A stretch of DNA of 64,000 nt, taken from contig NZ_JAVFVS010000005.1 in the NCBI RefSeq assembly GCF_030929605.1, positions 557,972-621,971 of the forward strand, written 5' to 3'. Below the pieces are notes generated by a model. It did no database searches. It was not told where the DNA came from and saw nothing but the letters and a program-made list of their open reading frames with translations. Positions 1-8,712 of this stretch are shown here, piece after piece (the stretch's first letter is position 1; every line of letters starts with the position of its first letter). The DNA comes from Flavobacterium sp. LHD-80. Its GTDB lineage: Bacteria > Bacteroidota > Bacteroidia > Flavobacteriales > Flavobacteriaceae. The position numbers and the translations under genes were made by a program.

Positions 1-1
1 T

Positions 2-1840
2 TCTTCCACAACTATTATTATTAGGGCTTTTGATGAATTGGGAGTAAAAGGAAAAAAGTTCGTTGGGATTGTATTTGGCGCGTTGATTGTAGAGGATATT
101 GTGGCTATTTTAATGCTTGTTTTATTGTCAACAATTGCAGTTAGCGATCAAATTTCTGGAACAGCATTATTGCAGTCTGTTTTAAAATTAGTATTCTTTT
201 TGATTATTTGGTTTTTAGGCGGGATTTTTATTATTCCAACACTTCTCAAAAAGGCAAAGCATTTATTAAGTGACGAAATGTTGCTAATTATTTCGCTTGC
301 ATTGTGTTTGATGATGGTAATGTTTGCTGCCAATGTTGGTTTTTCTCCCGCACTGGGCGCTTTCATTATGGGTTCTATTATTGCTGAAACCACTCAGGCA
401 GAAAAAATCGAACATTTAATTCAACCCGTAAAAGACTTATTTGGAGCCGTTTTCTTCGTGTCTGTCGGAATGTTGATTAATCCTGTGACTTTAGTTGATT
501 TTGCGCTTCCTGTTTTGATTATCACTTTGGTGACAATTTTTGGAAAAGCACTAAGTTCTGCAACGGGAGCTTTACTTTCAGGTCAACCTTTGAAACAATC
601 CGTACAAACCGGAATGAGTTTAGCGCAAATTGGGGAATTCTCATTTATTATCGCAACTCTGGGAATGACATTAAAAGTTACAAGTGATTTCTTGTATCCC
701 ATAATTGTAGCAGTTTCAGCAGTTACTACATTTACAACTCCTTTTTTAATTAAATATTCGGAAACGTTTGCTTTATATCTAGAACAGAAAATGCCTAAAA
801 GGTGGGTTAAAAACATCAACCGTTATAGTATGAACGCGCAGGCAATTAAGTCGGTGAGCACGTGGCAAATTGTTTTGAGAGCATCGATCACGCAAATTAT
901 ACTGCATACCATAATTATTACGGCAATCATTTTATTATCGTCGAAATTTGTTGCGCCTTTAGTGGCTGATACCCGATTTGGAAACACACTTGCGGCTTTA
1001 ATAACTTTAGTGATTATCGCGCCGTTTTTATGGGCGCTTTCGTTACGAAGAGTAAAAGTTGATGAAGTCGAACTTTTATGGGAAGAACGTAAATACCGTG
1101 GTGCGCTTTTAATGCTGATTTTAATTAGAATGAGCCTTGGTTTATTTTTCGTCGGATTTTTATTGAACATTTTCTTCTCGCCTTTAGTCGCTTTTGTTGC
1201 CTTGATCATCGCGATTGGAGCGTATCAAATTTTTCCAAAAAAATTAAACGAGCAATATCATAAAATTGAAAATCACTTTCTGAAAAACCTGAACGATCGT
1301 GAGAACAAAAAAATCGACAGACGTTACGCTAATTTAATGCCTTGGGACGGTCACATGTCGTTTTTTGATATTGGTAAAGAATCAAACTTGGCTGGAAAAA
1401 CGCTTGAAGAATTAAGAATTCGCGAACAACTCGGAATTAATATTGCAGAAATAAAACGTGGCGATATTACGATTCCGATTCCCACTAAAAATGAACGTTT
1501 GTTTCCAGGTGACGAAATTTGCGTAATTGGTACGGATGCTCAAGTAACCGAATTTGCCAAATATTTAAATCAAAACGAAATCGAAGCCGCCACCGAAGTT
1601 GAACAATCTGACATTGTACTTCGTCAATTAGAGGTTTCTCAAGAAGAATTCATTCAAAAAAGTATTGGTCAATTTAGAGGAAAAACCGGCGGTCTAGTCG
1701 TAGGGATCGAACGAAACGGAAACCGAATTTTAAATCCTGAATCTAATATTATTTTAAGCAAAAATGATATTATCTGGGTCGTAGGAGACAGAAAAAAAAT
1801 GAATGAGTTGACGAAAGGAACTAAGGTTCTGAGAGGTTAA
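2..1840 (+). CDS. CPA2-family monovalent cation:proton antiporter, 5' end outside the window
   Basis: The open frame runs in from the left edge, so the N-terminus is missing. The first visible residues (SSTTIIIRAFDELGVKG) match the conserved antiporter segment of KefB/KefC-type carriers and are followed by many hydrophobic membrane helices, including a VEDI segment. After the membrane part come two tandem TrkA_C (RCK-C) type regulatory domains, at about 1355-1570 and 1605-1825, each ending in a hydrophobic IxxVG strand. A RCK nucleotide-binding (TrkA_N) domain is not obvious. The family exchanges K+ or Na+ for H+ in the inner membrane; the ion here is not determined. The last codons merge into the repeat words that fill the following spacer. 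Confidence 0.9.
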   Translation, partial: SSTTIIIRAFDELGVKGKKFVGIVFGALIVEDIVAILMLVLLSTIAVSDQISGTALLQSVLKLVFFLIIWFLGGIFIIPTLLKKAKHLLSDEMLLIISLALCLMMVMFAANVGFSPALGAFIMGSIIAETTQAEKIEHLIQPVKDLFGAVFFVSVGMLINPVTLVDFALPVLIITLVTIFGKALSSATGALLSGQPLKQSVQTGMSLAQIGEFSFIIATLGMTLKVTSDFLYPIIVAVSAVTTFTTPFLIKYSETFALYLEQKMPKRWVKNINRYSMNAQAIKSVSTWQIVLRASITQIILHTIIITAIILLSSKFVAPLVADTRFGNTLAALITLVIIAPFLWALSLRRVKVDEVELLWEERKYRGALLMLILIRMSLGLFFVGFLLNIFFSPLVAFVALIIAIGAYQIFPKKLNEQYHKIENHFLKNLNDRENKKIDRRYANLMPWDGHMSFFDIGKESNLAGKTLEELRIREQLGINIAEIKRGDITIPIPTKNERLFPGDEICVIGTDAQVTEFAKYLNQNEIEAATEVEQSDIVLRQLEVSQEEFIQKSIGQFRGKTGGLVVGIERNGNRILNPESNIILSKNDIIWVVGDRKKMNELTKGTKVLRG

Positions 1841-1891
1841 GGTTCTAAGGTTTTCTACCTTTATCAATATATTTTTTTTCCGAAACAAAAA

Positions 1892-1960
1892 AAGGCGCTA
1901 AGATTCTAAGTCATTAAGAGTATATCCTCTTCAATAAAAAACTTAGAATCTTAGCGCCTT
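1892..1960. repeat. Intergenic inverted repeat, CTAAG octamer family
   Basis: Arms 1892-1911 and 1941-1960 are perfect 20-bp complements around a 29-nt loop. Each arm carries units of the form CTAAGNNN. More CTAAG words extend left to about 1823, into the last codons of the antiporter gene, and right to about 1978. It lies between convergent genes and could act as a bidirectional terminator, but there is no clean T tract. Confidence 0.85.
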
Positions 1961-1981
1961 AGTATCTTAGCACCTCAAAAA

Positions 1982-2620
1982 CTATTTATTTGGTTGCGGT
2001 GTTAATCTTAAATAAGGTTTAATTGGTGTGTGTCCTTTTGGGAATTTTGCTGGAATATCACTATCTGGAATCGCTGGCGCAATTACAACATCTTCACCAT
2101 CTTTCCAGTTTGCAGGAGTCGCAACACTATAATTTGCAGTTAATTGCAAACTGTCAATTACACGAAGTAATTCGTCAAAATTTCTTCCAGTCGAAGCAGG
2201 ATAAGTCAAAGTCAATTTGATTTTTTTATCGGCACCAATCACAAAAACAGAGCGAACAGTAAATTTATCGCTTGCATTCGGGTGAAGCATATCATATAAA
2301 GTTGCTACTTTTTTATCTTCATCAGCAATAATTGGGAAATTAACTTCAGTATTTTGAGTTTCGTTAATGTCTTTAATCCACTCTTTGTGTGATTCTAAAC
2401 CATCTACGCTCAAAGCAATAACTTTTGTATTTCTTTTATTGAATTCAGGAACATAGTTCGCCACAGTACCCAACTCAGTTGTACAAACCGGAGTAAAATC
2501 AGCAGGATGCGAAAATAAAACACCCCATGAATCGCCTAAATATTCGTGAAAATTGATTGGTCCTTGTGTGGTTTCTGCATGAAAATCTGGAGCTATATCG
2601 CCTAATCTTAATGTTGACAT
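1982..2620 (-). CDS. 1-Cys peroxiredoxin (Prx6 family)
   Basis: A 212-residue cytoplasmic thiol peroxidase that reduces H2O2 and alkyl hydroperoxides. The peroxidatic cysteine is Cys46 in PADFTPVCTTE, the family catalytic motif. No second cysteine is present anywhere in the protein, so it is a 1-Cys enzyme that needs an external thiol for resolution. The C-terminal extension with the TGRNFDELLRVIDSLQ helix and the long tail is typical of Prx6, which is longer than the AhpC type. It is convergent with the antiporter gene and separated from it by an inverted repeat. Confidence 0.95.
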   Translation of the reverse strand: MSTLRLGDIAPDFHAETTQGPINFHEYLGDSWGVLFSHPADFTPVCTTELGTVANYVPEFNKRNTKVIALSVDGLESHKEWIKDINETQNTEVNFPIIADEDKKVATLYDMLHPNASDKFTVRSVFVIGADKKIKLTLTYPASTGRNFDELLRVIDSLQLTANYSVATPANWKDGEDVVIAPAIPDSDIPAKFPKGHTPIKPYLRLTPQPNK

Positions 2621-2732
2621 AATTTATAGTTTTTAGTTCCAATAAAATTAACCAAAAAACACATTAAGAAAACATCTAAAAGGTAAAAAAAAGTTAAAAT
2701 TCTACTTTATCGATATAATTACTATTTTACTA

Positions 2733-3644
2733 CTAAATAAAACTAAGAATAAAGTACCAAAAAGCAAGGGTTATAAAGGAAATTGGAATCCCGAAACCAA
2801 TCATCATACTGCTTAATTTGGGTTTTAATCCGTAAGTTGAGGCTAAAATTGCACCTGTAATCATTGGCGCCATTGCAGTTTCCATCAAAGTAATTTTGAT
2901 GGCCTCAGAATGCTGATTAAAAATAAAGACATACAGTACAAAAATGATAAAAGGAACTAATAGCAACTTAAAGAAAAGTCCCAGTTGTAAAAATTTCCAA
3001 TGCTGGCTTTTTCTATCAAAAGTCAATTGCAAACCAACAGAAAGCAAAGCCAAAGGCGTTACCAAGCTTCCAATTTTCAGCAATACCGATTGAAAATTTT
3101 CATTTAAATTATAATCAAAAATATTCATCAGACATGCCAAAACAAACATTAAAAAGGGCGGAAACAAAATAATTTTTTTGAAAATCCCTAAAGCATTAGG
3201 GCTTCCTTTAGAATAAAAAGCCGCTGTAAAAACACCAAGTGTTGAAACTACCACAAAAGTTCCTGGTTGATCTACCAGAACGGCAGTTTCTAAACCTTTT
3301 TTACCAAATAAAGCTTCAATAATTGGATATCCAAGGAAAGAACTGTTGCTTAAACCTGCAGTTAAAATCAAACAGCCAATTAGTTTGTTGGACCAGCCAT
3401 TTCTTCTTCCTAAAAAGTGAAAAAAGATACAAGCCACAATATAAGTAATCCATCCCGCTCCTATTGGAAACAGCAATTCACTACTCCATTTTATTTTTGG
3501 AATATGATATAAAGTAATAGCGGGAAGACAAAAATAAATGACAATCTTATTGAGTGTCTTATAAATATGAGTAGGAAATTGCTTTACGTGTTGTAAAAGC
3601 AATCCTAAAAACAAAAAGAAGAATATTATAATAAAGTTGTTCAT
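2733..3644 (-). CDS. AEC-family (auxin efflux carrier-like) permease
   Basis: A 303-residue integral membrane protein with about ten hydrophobic segments in two halves, typical of the AEC family of malate/auxin-type carriers. The substrate cannot be read from sequence. I start it at the ATG of MNNFIIIFFFLF. An upstream TTG would add six residues, but a TATTTTTG -7 element overlaps that TTG region, so transcription should begin inside the longer frame. The DNA between promoter and ATG contains TCCCGAAGCCTCG, a word also found inside mutB. Confidence 0.85.
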   Translation of the reverse strand: MNNFIIIFFFLFLGLLLQHVKQFPTHIYKTLNKIVIYFCLPAITLYHIPKIKWSSELLFPIGAGWITYIVACIFFHFLGRRNGWSNKLIGCLILTAGLSNSSFLGYPIIEALFGKKGLETAVLVDQPGTFVVVSTLGVFTAAFYSKGSPNALGIFKKIILFPPFLMFVLACLMNIFDYNLNENFQSVLLKIGSLVTPLALLSVGLQLTFDRKSQHWKFLQLGLFFKLLLVPFIIFVLYVFIFNQHSEAIKITLMETAMAPMITGAILASTYGLKPKLSSMMIGFGIPISFITLAFWYFILSFI

Positions 3645-3659
3645 ATCGAGGCTTCGGGA

Positions 3660-3667
3660 CAAAAATA
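3660..3667 (-). promoter_or_regulatory. Promoter -7 element for the AEC permease gene
   Basis: On the minus strand this reads TATTTTTG, matching the Bacteroidota -7 consensus TAnnTTTG. It lies about 16 nt upstream of the chosen ATG. No clear TTTG -33 element is seen. Confidence 0.5.
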
Positions 3668-3680
3668 GTTATTTATATTT

Positions 3681-3819
3681 TAGTGATTAGTGAAAAGTAA
3701 TTAGTAATTAGCTTTTCGAACGAATAGCAACTACATTTTTTCTTTTGTTAAACTTATAACACATCGACAAGAATAATTTGCTAATCACTTTTCACTAATT
3801 ACTATTCACTAATCACTTA
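3681..3819. repeat. Imperfect inverted repeat built from AGTGATTAG/GTAATTAG words
   Basis: The left arm 3681-3711 and right arm 3781-3819 are near complements made of repeated AGTGATTAGT, GAAAAGT and AATTAGTAATTAG words, with a 69-nt centre. It lies in the divergent spacer between the AEC permease and the Rrf2 regulator. The same words reappear at the right edge of the window, next to the 5S rRNA gene. Confidence 0.75.
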
Positions 3820-3865
3820 TTTCCAAAAAGTTAGTTAAAATTTATTTTCGTATTGTAAAACTTCT

Positions 3866-3890
3866 TATATTTGTAACATATTTTATTACA
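3866..3890 (+). promoter_or_regulatory. Promoter and overlapping operator of the Rrf2 gene
   Basis: TATATTTG at 3866-3873 fits TAnnTTTG. It overlaps the dyad TGTAACATATTTTATTACA at 3872-3890 (GTAA-N9-TTAC), which lies just before the ATG. A 17/19 copy of this site stands before the downstream gene at 4322-4340. The overlap suggests autorepression by the Rrf2 protein. Confidence 0.65.
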
Positions 3891-3892
3891 GT

Positions 3893-4300
3893 ATGCTTTC
3901 AGGTAAATTTGCCATAACGATTCACATTCTCACTTTGCTTAATAAATTCCCAAACGATTATTTGTCTTCGGAATATATTGCGGGAAGTATGAACCTGAAC
4001 CCTGTTTTGGTTAGAAAAGAGATTGCAAATCTAAAAGCACATCATATTGTAGAAAGTAAAGAAGGAAAAAATGGAGGCACAAAATTGGCCGTAGATTCAT
4101 CTAAACTGACATTAAGAGAGATTTTTGAAATGACTTTTGAAACCATTGGATTGGGTTATGCTAAAAATCAGCCAAATCCTGATTGTCCAGTTGGAAAAAA
4201 AATCAATCAAAATCTACATGTTTTGTATGGGGAAATGAATCAAAAAGTGAGCGCTCAATTGGAAGGAATTTCTTTAGAAGATTTTTCGAACCAATTTTAA
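3893..4300 (+). CDS. Rrf2-family transcriptional regulator with a single cysteine
   Basis: A 135-residue regulator with an N-terminal winged helix (about residues 1-60) that includes the Rrf2-type recognition region and GGTKLA wing. The FeS-type members of the family carry three clustered cysteines. Here only Cys98 (NPDCPVGKK) is present, so an iron-sulfur cluster is unlikely and a single-thiol sensor of the YwnA type is more probable. The next gene resembles YwnB, and the ywnA-ywnB pairing is known from Bacillus. Matching dyads in front of both genes support regulation of itself and its neighbour. Confidence 0.9.
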   Translation: MLSGKFAITIHILTLLNKFPNDYLSSEYIAGSMNLNPVLVRKEIANLKAHHIVESKEGKNGGTKLAVDSSKLTLREIFEMTFETIGLGYAKNQPNPDCPVGKKINQNLHVLYGEMNQKVSAQLEGISLEDFSNQF

Positions 4301-4321
4301 AACTATTTTTTTTACCAAAAC

Positions 4322-4340
4322 TGTAACATTTTTTATTACT
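4322..4340 (+). promoter_or_regulatory. Second copy of the Rrf2-type operator
   Basis: TGTAACATTTTTTATTACT differs from the site at 3872-3890 at two of 19 positions and keeps the GTAA-N9-TTAC dyad. It lies 17 nt upstream of the NAD(P)-binding protein gene. Confidence 0.6.
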
Positions 4341-4357
4341 AAATAAATTTATATATT

Positions 4358-4999
4358 ATGAAAATCGCACTTATTGGAGCTACAGGATTTGTAGGCTCAG
4401 CAATTTTAACCGAATTAGCAGACAGAAAACACGAAATTACAGCAATAGCAAGAACTCCAAAAAATACTGACAATGCAAAATGGATTGCTGCAGATATTTT
4501 TAATGCAGATGCTTTGGCAGAAATTTTAAAAGGACATGATTTAATCATTAACGCTTACAATCCGGGATGGACAAATTCAAATTACACCGCTGATTTCGAA
4601 AACGGATCAAAATCGATTCAAGAAGCGACAAAAAAATCAGGTGTAAAACGTTTTATCACTATTGGAGGTGCTGGAAGTTTATATGTAGCACCGGGCTTAC
4701 AGGCAGTTGATACTCCAGAGTTTCCAAAGGAATATTATACAGCGGCTTCTGCTGCGAGAGATTATTTGAATGTTATAAAGGAGGAAAAAGAATTAGATTG
4801 GGCATTTTTTAGTCCTGCTCTTGAAATGCATCAGGGAATTACAACAGGGAGAACAGGTAAATACCGTTTAGGTTTAGAAAACCCAGTTTTCAATGACGAG
4901 CAAAGAAGTATTTTATCTGTAGAAGATTTAGCGGTTGTAATTGCTGATGAAGTAGAAACTCCAAAACATCACCAAGTTCGTTTTACAGCAGCTTATTAA
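4358..4999 (+). CDS. NAD(P)-binding atypical SDR (NmrA/YwnB-like)
   Basis: A 213-residue Rossmann-fold protein. The N-terminus MKIALIGATGFVGSAI contains the atypical SDR dinucleotide motif GATGFVG (residues 8-14), with AIARTPKN after the second strand for the adenosine phosphate. It lacks a classical YxxxK pair, as is common in NmrA-like oxidoreductases and redox sensors. It follows the Rrf2 gene by 57 nt on the same strand with its own copy of the operator. A role in handling oxidised or electrophilic compounds is inferred from this pairing. The substrate is unknown. Confidence 0.85.
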   Translation: MKIALIGATGFVGSAILTELADRKHEITAIARTPKNTDNAKWIAADIFNADALAEILKGHDLIINAYNPGWTNSNYTADFENGSKSIQEATKKSGVKRFITIGGAGSLYVAPGLQAVDTPEFPKEYYTAASAARDYLNVIKEEKELDWAFFSPALEMHQGITTGRTGKYRLGLENPVFNDEQRSILSVEDLAVVIADEVETPKHHQVRFTAAY

Positions 5000-5306
5000 A
5001 ACACAAATTACACGAATTTTCACGAATTACTATTTTAGTGCTTTCTCCATTGCATTTGAGCTAAATCGTGAAACTCCACAATACTAATTGGACCCGACAG
5101 GTTTTTAAAACCTGTCGGGTCTCTTTGTGGCCAAACATCTTTAACGAACAACTTGCTATCTTTCAACTTCCTTCAGAATAAAAATAAAGGCAATAATTCG
5201 TGCAAATTTGTGAAATTCGTGTTACCACTCATTACAGCTTCAAAAGAATAATTGTCTTTTGAAACTGTTTTTGTTTTCAGTACTTTTACATTACTAAAAA
5301 AGTATT
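5000..5306. other. Gene-free spacer with two nested inverted repeats
   Basis: No gene is visible. The outer pair is imperfect: CACGAATT-type words at about 5000-5031 are complementary to those at about 5193-5226. Inside lies a perfect 15-bp hairpin at 5091-5121. A TACTTTTA near-consensus -7 element at about 5281 may serve meaB. Confidence 0.6.
5091..5121. repeat. Perfect 15-bp hairpin, GACCCGACAGG family
   Basis: Arms 5091-5105 and 5107-5121 are exact complements with a one-base centre. The stem is GC-rich (GACCCGACAGGTTTT). Only a weak T-rich run follows, so it is a poor classical terminator. Confidence 0.85.
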
Positions 5307-6401
5307 TTGTCAAGTGTAAAAAAACAGTCGAGCAGTTTAACTGAAAAAGCTGGAATTTCATCTCCTGAAATTACCAATGTTTCGGCTATAAATGACATTA
5401 AAAACAAACGCAGACAACAGCCTTCTGCATCAGAATTAATCTCTGGAATTCTTTCGGGAAACAGAACTTCGTTAAGTCGTGCAATTACGCTTATCGAAAG
5501 CACAAATCCTGAACATACTGCAAAAGCGGAAGAGATTATAAAAGGTTGTTTGCCTCATGCTAACAAATCTATTCGAATAGGAATTACGGGCGTTCCCGGA
5601 GTTGGTAAAAGTACTTTTATCGAAGCTTTTGGAACTTATCTTACTCAAACAGGAAAAAAAGTAGCAGTTCTGGCAGTTGACCCAAGCAGTTCAATTTCAC
5701 ACGGAAGTATTTTAGGCGATAAAACCCGAATGGAAGAATTGGTGAAAGATGAAAATGCTTTTATCAGACCAAGTGCTTCTGGGGAAACTTTAGGCGGCGT
5801 AGCGCGAAAAACCCGTGAATCGATTATTTTATGCGAAGCGGCAGGTTTTGACACCATCATTATTGAAACTGTTGGTGTTGGTCAAAGCGAAACTGCTGTT
5901 CACAGTATGGTTGACTTTTTTCTTTTATTGAAAATTTCTGGTGCCGGCGACGAACTTCAAGGCATTAAACGAGGCATTATGGAAATGGCTGATGCTATTG
6001 TAATTAATAAAGCCGACGGAGACAATATTAAAAAAGCGAATCAGGCGAAATTAGAATTCAACAGAGCTTTGCATTTGTTTCCTCCAAAAAAATCAAACTG
6101 GCAACCAAAAGTGACAACTTGCAGCGCCATTACTAAAGATGGTATTTCAGAAATCTGGAGTACTATTTCTGATTATTTTGAACTCACTAAAGAATCAGGT
6201 TTTTTCCAAGAAAAACGACATGAACAAAATCAGTTCTGGATGATGGAAACCATCAACGAACAATTGAAATCAAATTTCTATAATCAACCTGAAATTATTT
6301 CGCTTTTGGAACAAAATAAAAAAGCAGTGCAAAATGATGAAGTTTCACCTTTTGCTGCTGCTTCTGAGTTATTAAGATTTTATTTTAATAAAAGTCGCTA
6401 A
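5307..6401 (+). CDS. meaB: MeaB/ArgK-family GTPase, methylmalonyl-CoA mutase chaperone
   Basis: A G3E-type P-loop GTPase that protects and reloads the cobalamin cofactor of methylmalonyl-CoA mutase. The Walker A motif GVPGVGKST is at residues 95-103, preceded by the helical region SRAITLIEST, and the base-specificity motif is NKAD. Length (364) fits the family. The only in-frame start that gives the full N-terminus is a TTG, so the start is less sure than the identity. Its clients mutA and mutB lie about 44 kb away. The stop codon lies inside the left arm of the next repeat. Confidence 0.93.
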   Translation: MSSVKKQSSSLTEKAGISSPEITNVSAINDIKNKRRQQPSASELISGILSGNRTSLSRAITLIESTNPEHTAKAEEIIKGCLPHANKSIRIGITGVPGVGKSTFIEAFGTYLTQTGKKVAVLAVDPSSSISHGSILGDKTRMEELVKDENAFIRPSASGETLGGVARKTRESIILCEAAGFDTIIIETVGVGQSETAVHSMVDFFLLLKISGAGDELQGIKRGIMEMADAIVINKADGDNIKKANQAKLEFNRALHLFPPKKSNWQPKVTTCSAITKDGISEIWSTISDYFELTKESGFFQEKRHEQNQFWMMETINEQLKSNFYNQPEIISLLEQNKKAVQNDEVSPFAAASELLRFYFNKSR

Positions 6402-6565
6402 GTTACTAAGATGCTAAGGTTCTAAGATTTTTTGTCAATATTGTCAGTTTGAGCGAGGTCGAGAACCCACAAAGCATTTCGACTTCGCTCAATGTGACAC
6501 CGTGACAAGTCCTTAAATTAAAAACTTAGAAACTTAGCATCTTAGTTTAGTAACTTAGCGTCTTA
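6392..6565. repeat. Nested inverted repeat: CTAAG octamers outside, GAGCGAGGTCGA family inside
   Basis: The outer left arm 6392-6426 has CTAAG units every 8 bases (CTAAGTTA, CTAAGATG, CTAAGGTT) and is complementary, with one insertion, to 6525-6565. Inside it, 6441-6465 and 6478-6505 form a second, different imperfect inverted repeat (TTTGAGCGAGGTCGA against TTCGACTTCGCTCAA). The stop codons of both convergent flanking genes lie in the outer arms. Confidence 0.85.
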
Positions 6566-8486
6566 ATTTATACTTGTTTTCCTTATACAAATTTCCTGCT
6601 GTAATGACATGCGCCAACGCATCTTTTGCTAATTCTTCATTTAATTTAACCGGAATTAAAGTTGTATCGTTTTTGATTTCAAACTGCAACGGTTTCAAAT
6701 TTGGCTGCATGATGACAACTTGGTTTTCAACTCTAAAAGCATTGATGTCATTAAACTGCATGATGGATCTTCCTTGAACTTTTGGATCCAGTTTACTCAA
6801 GTTTCTACCAACCATTGGTGTTTCAAAAGGAATTCCTAAATAACTTAACAATGTTGGCGGAATATCAATTTGACTTGCCAATCGATCGTAAACTGCACCT
6901 TTTGGAACTCCAGGTCCCATAATAAATGCTGGAATATGGAATTTGTTTATTGGCACTAAATTTTTTCCGTAGGTTCTTGTATTATGATCGGCGATTACAA
7001 TAAAAATAGTATTCTTGAAATACTCTTCTTTTTTAGCCATTTCAAAGAATTTTCCAATTGAGAAATCGGCATATTTCATGGCGTTGTTTACTGTCGCCGG
7101 TTTTTTATCGTAAGGTTTTATTCTTCCTTCAGGATATTCAAATGGTTCGTGATTTGACGTTGAAAACATCAAAGAGAAAAAGGGCTTATTCCCTTTTGCT
7201 TTAAAATAATTATTTGCTTTCGTTACCAAATCTTCATCTGAGTAACCCCAAGTTCCTTTAAAAGCGTATTTATTTCCATCTGACTCAAAATCAGTTTGGT
7301 CAACAATATCTGTAAAACCATTTCCGTTGAAAAATGAAGCCATATTATCAAAATTGGCCATTCCACCATAAATGAAACTTGTATCGTAACCTTTATGTTT
7401 TAAAGCATCTGCAAGTGTAAAAAACCCTTGTTGCGAGTTTCCCAACTTCACTACACTTTCTGAAGGTGATGGCAAAAATCCTGTTACAACCGCTTCAATT
7501 CCGCGAACACTTCTGGTTCCTGTACAATATAAGTTAGTAAATAATAAACCTTCTTTTGATAATTTATCAAATTCTGGAGTTAGTGGTTTTCCACCCAAAA
7601 TTCCAACATATTCTGCACCTAAACTTTCTTGCAAAAAGATCACCAAATTGTATGGCTTTTTCATTACAGAATCAGGTTGCTGCACATGAAGAAACGGAAT
7701 TTCAGCATCGGTAAAATCATTTGGGCCGGCAATCATGTATTTTTTTACACGTGCAATCGCTTCTGCCTCATCCATTTTGCCGTACATTTTGGTATTTCCT
7801 TCATTTTTAATTGAATAAGCAGCAAAAGCAACAGTATAAAATGAATTTAGCCCAAGAGTATTTGTCAGCTGATCTGTTGAAAAAACAGCATTACTCGCAT
7901 TAATAGGACGTTTTGAAGTTAAACTTGAACGTGCTCCAAAAAACAATAAAAAAGCAACTAACGGAAAAACCATTAATTTGAATTTATATTCGATACTTGT
8001 TGTATGAAAATATTTTTTTCCTTTTTTGAAGGCAAAATAAATTACAACACCAAGAATTAAAAAAGTCACAATGATTGAAGCCAAGTAACTTTTCAATAGC
8101 ATTCCGACAACTTCTTTTGGATAGATAAGATAATCCAAGAAAATCTTATTTGGACGTGTATCGTATTGTTTTACAAAATCTGGTGACGCTAATTCTACAA
8201 AAAGAATTAGAAACAGAAACAAGAAACTGTAAATTACTAAAAATTTATTGGTGAATTTCAGCCACTTATTTGGAAGAAAAGTAATTAAAACAGCTGGCAG
8301 AAATGACAAATAACAAAGTAAAATCAAATCCATTCGCAAACCGATTGGAAAAATATACCAGAAGTCTGGGGTTTGCTCTACTCTTTCTTTAAAAAGGAAA
8401 AACAAAAAAAGTCGGCTTAAAGTAGTAATAAGTAATCCGATTAATATAAAATTGAAAATAGGTTTTAAAAAACTTAATTTTTTCAT
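6555..8486 (-). CDS. LtaS/MdoB-like membrane sulfatase-fold phosphoglycerol transferase family protein
   Basis: A 643-residue protein with about five N-terminal transmembrane segments (within residues 10-185) and a periplasmic alkaline-phosphatase/sulfatase-fold domain from about residue 278. Visible metal and active-site elements are Glu287 (IFLQES), the nucleophile loop GTRSVRG at 323-329, and a later IADHN motif. Relatives move phosphoglycerol or phosphoethanolamine onto envelope glycans or lipids. In LtaS and EptA-type enzymes the nucleophile is threonine; here the equivalent position appears to be Ser326. The acceptor in this organism is unknown. The last residues (LRR, stop) are encoded within a repeat arm. 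Confidence 0.88.
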   Translation of the reverse strand: MKKLSFLKPIFNFILIGLLITTLSRLFLFFLFKERVEQTPDFWYIFPIGLRMDLILLCYLSFLPAVLITFLPNKWLKFTNKFLVIYSFLFLFLILFVELASPDFVKQYDTRPNKIFLDYLIYPKEVVGMLLKSYLASIIVTFLILGVVIYFAFKKGKKYFHTTSIEYKFKLMVFPLVAFLLFFGARSSLTSKRPINASNAVFSTDQLTNTLGLNSFYTVAFAAYSIKNEGNTKMYGKMDEAEAIARVKKYMIAGPNDFTDAEIPFLHVQQPDSVMKKPYNLVIFLQESLGAEYVGILGGKPLTPEFDKLSKEGLLFTNLYCTGTRSVRGIEAVVTGFLPSPSESVVKLGNSQQGFFTLADALKHKGYDTSFIYGGMANFDNMASFFNGNGFTDIVDQTDFESDGNKYAFKGTWGYSDEDLVTKANNYFKAKGNKPFFSLMFSTSNHEPFEYPEGRIKPYDKKPATVNNAMKYADFSIGKFFEMAKKEEYFKNTIFIVIADHNTRTYGKNLVPINKFHIPAFIMGPGVPKGAVYDRLASQIDIPPTLLSYLGIPFETPMVGRNLSKLDPKVQGRSIMQFNDINAFRVENQVVIMQPNLKPLQFEIKNDTTLIPVKLNEELAKDALAHVITAGNLYKENKYKLRR

Positions 8487-8544
8487 TAGATGATTTGCAT
8501 TATTTTTTGATTGAAACAGGGAAATATAGAGCCGTATTTTTTAT

Positions 8545-8641
8545 TTCACGCAGATTTTGCAAATTTAAGCAGATGTACGTAGATATTTTTAAAGCAAATT
8601 TTAAAATTAAATCGACTTAAATCTGCAAAATCTGCGTGAAA
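8545..8641. repeat. Inverted repeat, CGCAGATTTTGC family
   Basis: The left arm 8545-8574 (TCACGCAGATTTTGC core) pairs with 8614-8641 (GCAAAATCTGCGTGA). The same core word forms another inverted repeat at 41506-41590. It lies upstream of the sulfatase-fold gene. Confidence 0.8.
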
Positions 8642-8660
8642 AAATCTCCGGATACCAAGA

Positions 8661-8680
8661 AGACGCACTGCTGTGCGTCT
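8661..8680. repeat. Short palindrome, GCGTCT/AGACGC family
   Basis: AGACGCAC-TGCT-GTGCGTCT forms an 8-bp stem with a 4-nt loop. The same word makes up each arm of the 25-bp inverted repeat at 16921-17011. Confidence 0.8.
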
Positions 8681-8712
8681 CTACAGACATACATGCCTCT
8701 ATTCTTTTTTAT

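Noticed and set aside
5645..5860. Antisense frames inside meaB, dnaJ, GAPDH, the VWA gene and others
   Set aside because: They lie wholly within well-supported genes on the other strand, have no domain pattern and reflect codon bias of the true gene.
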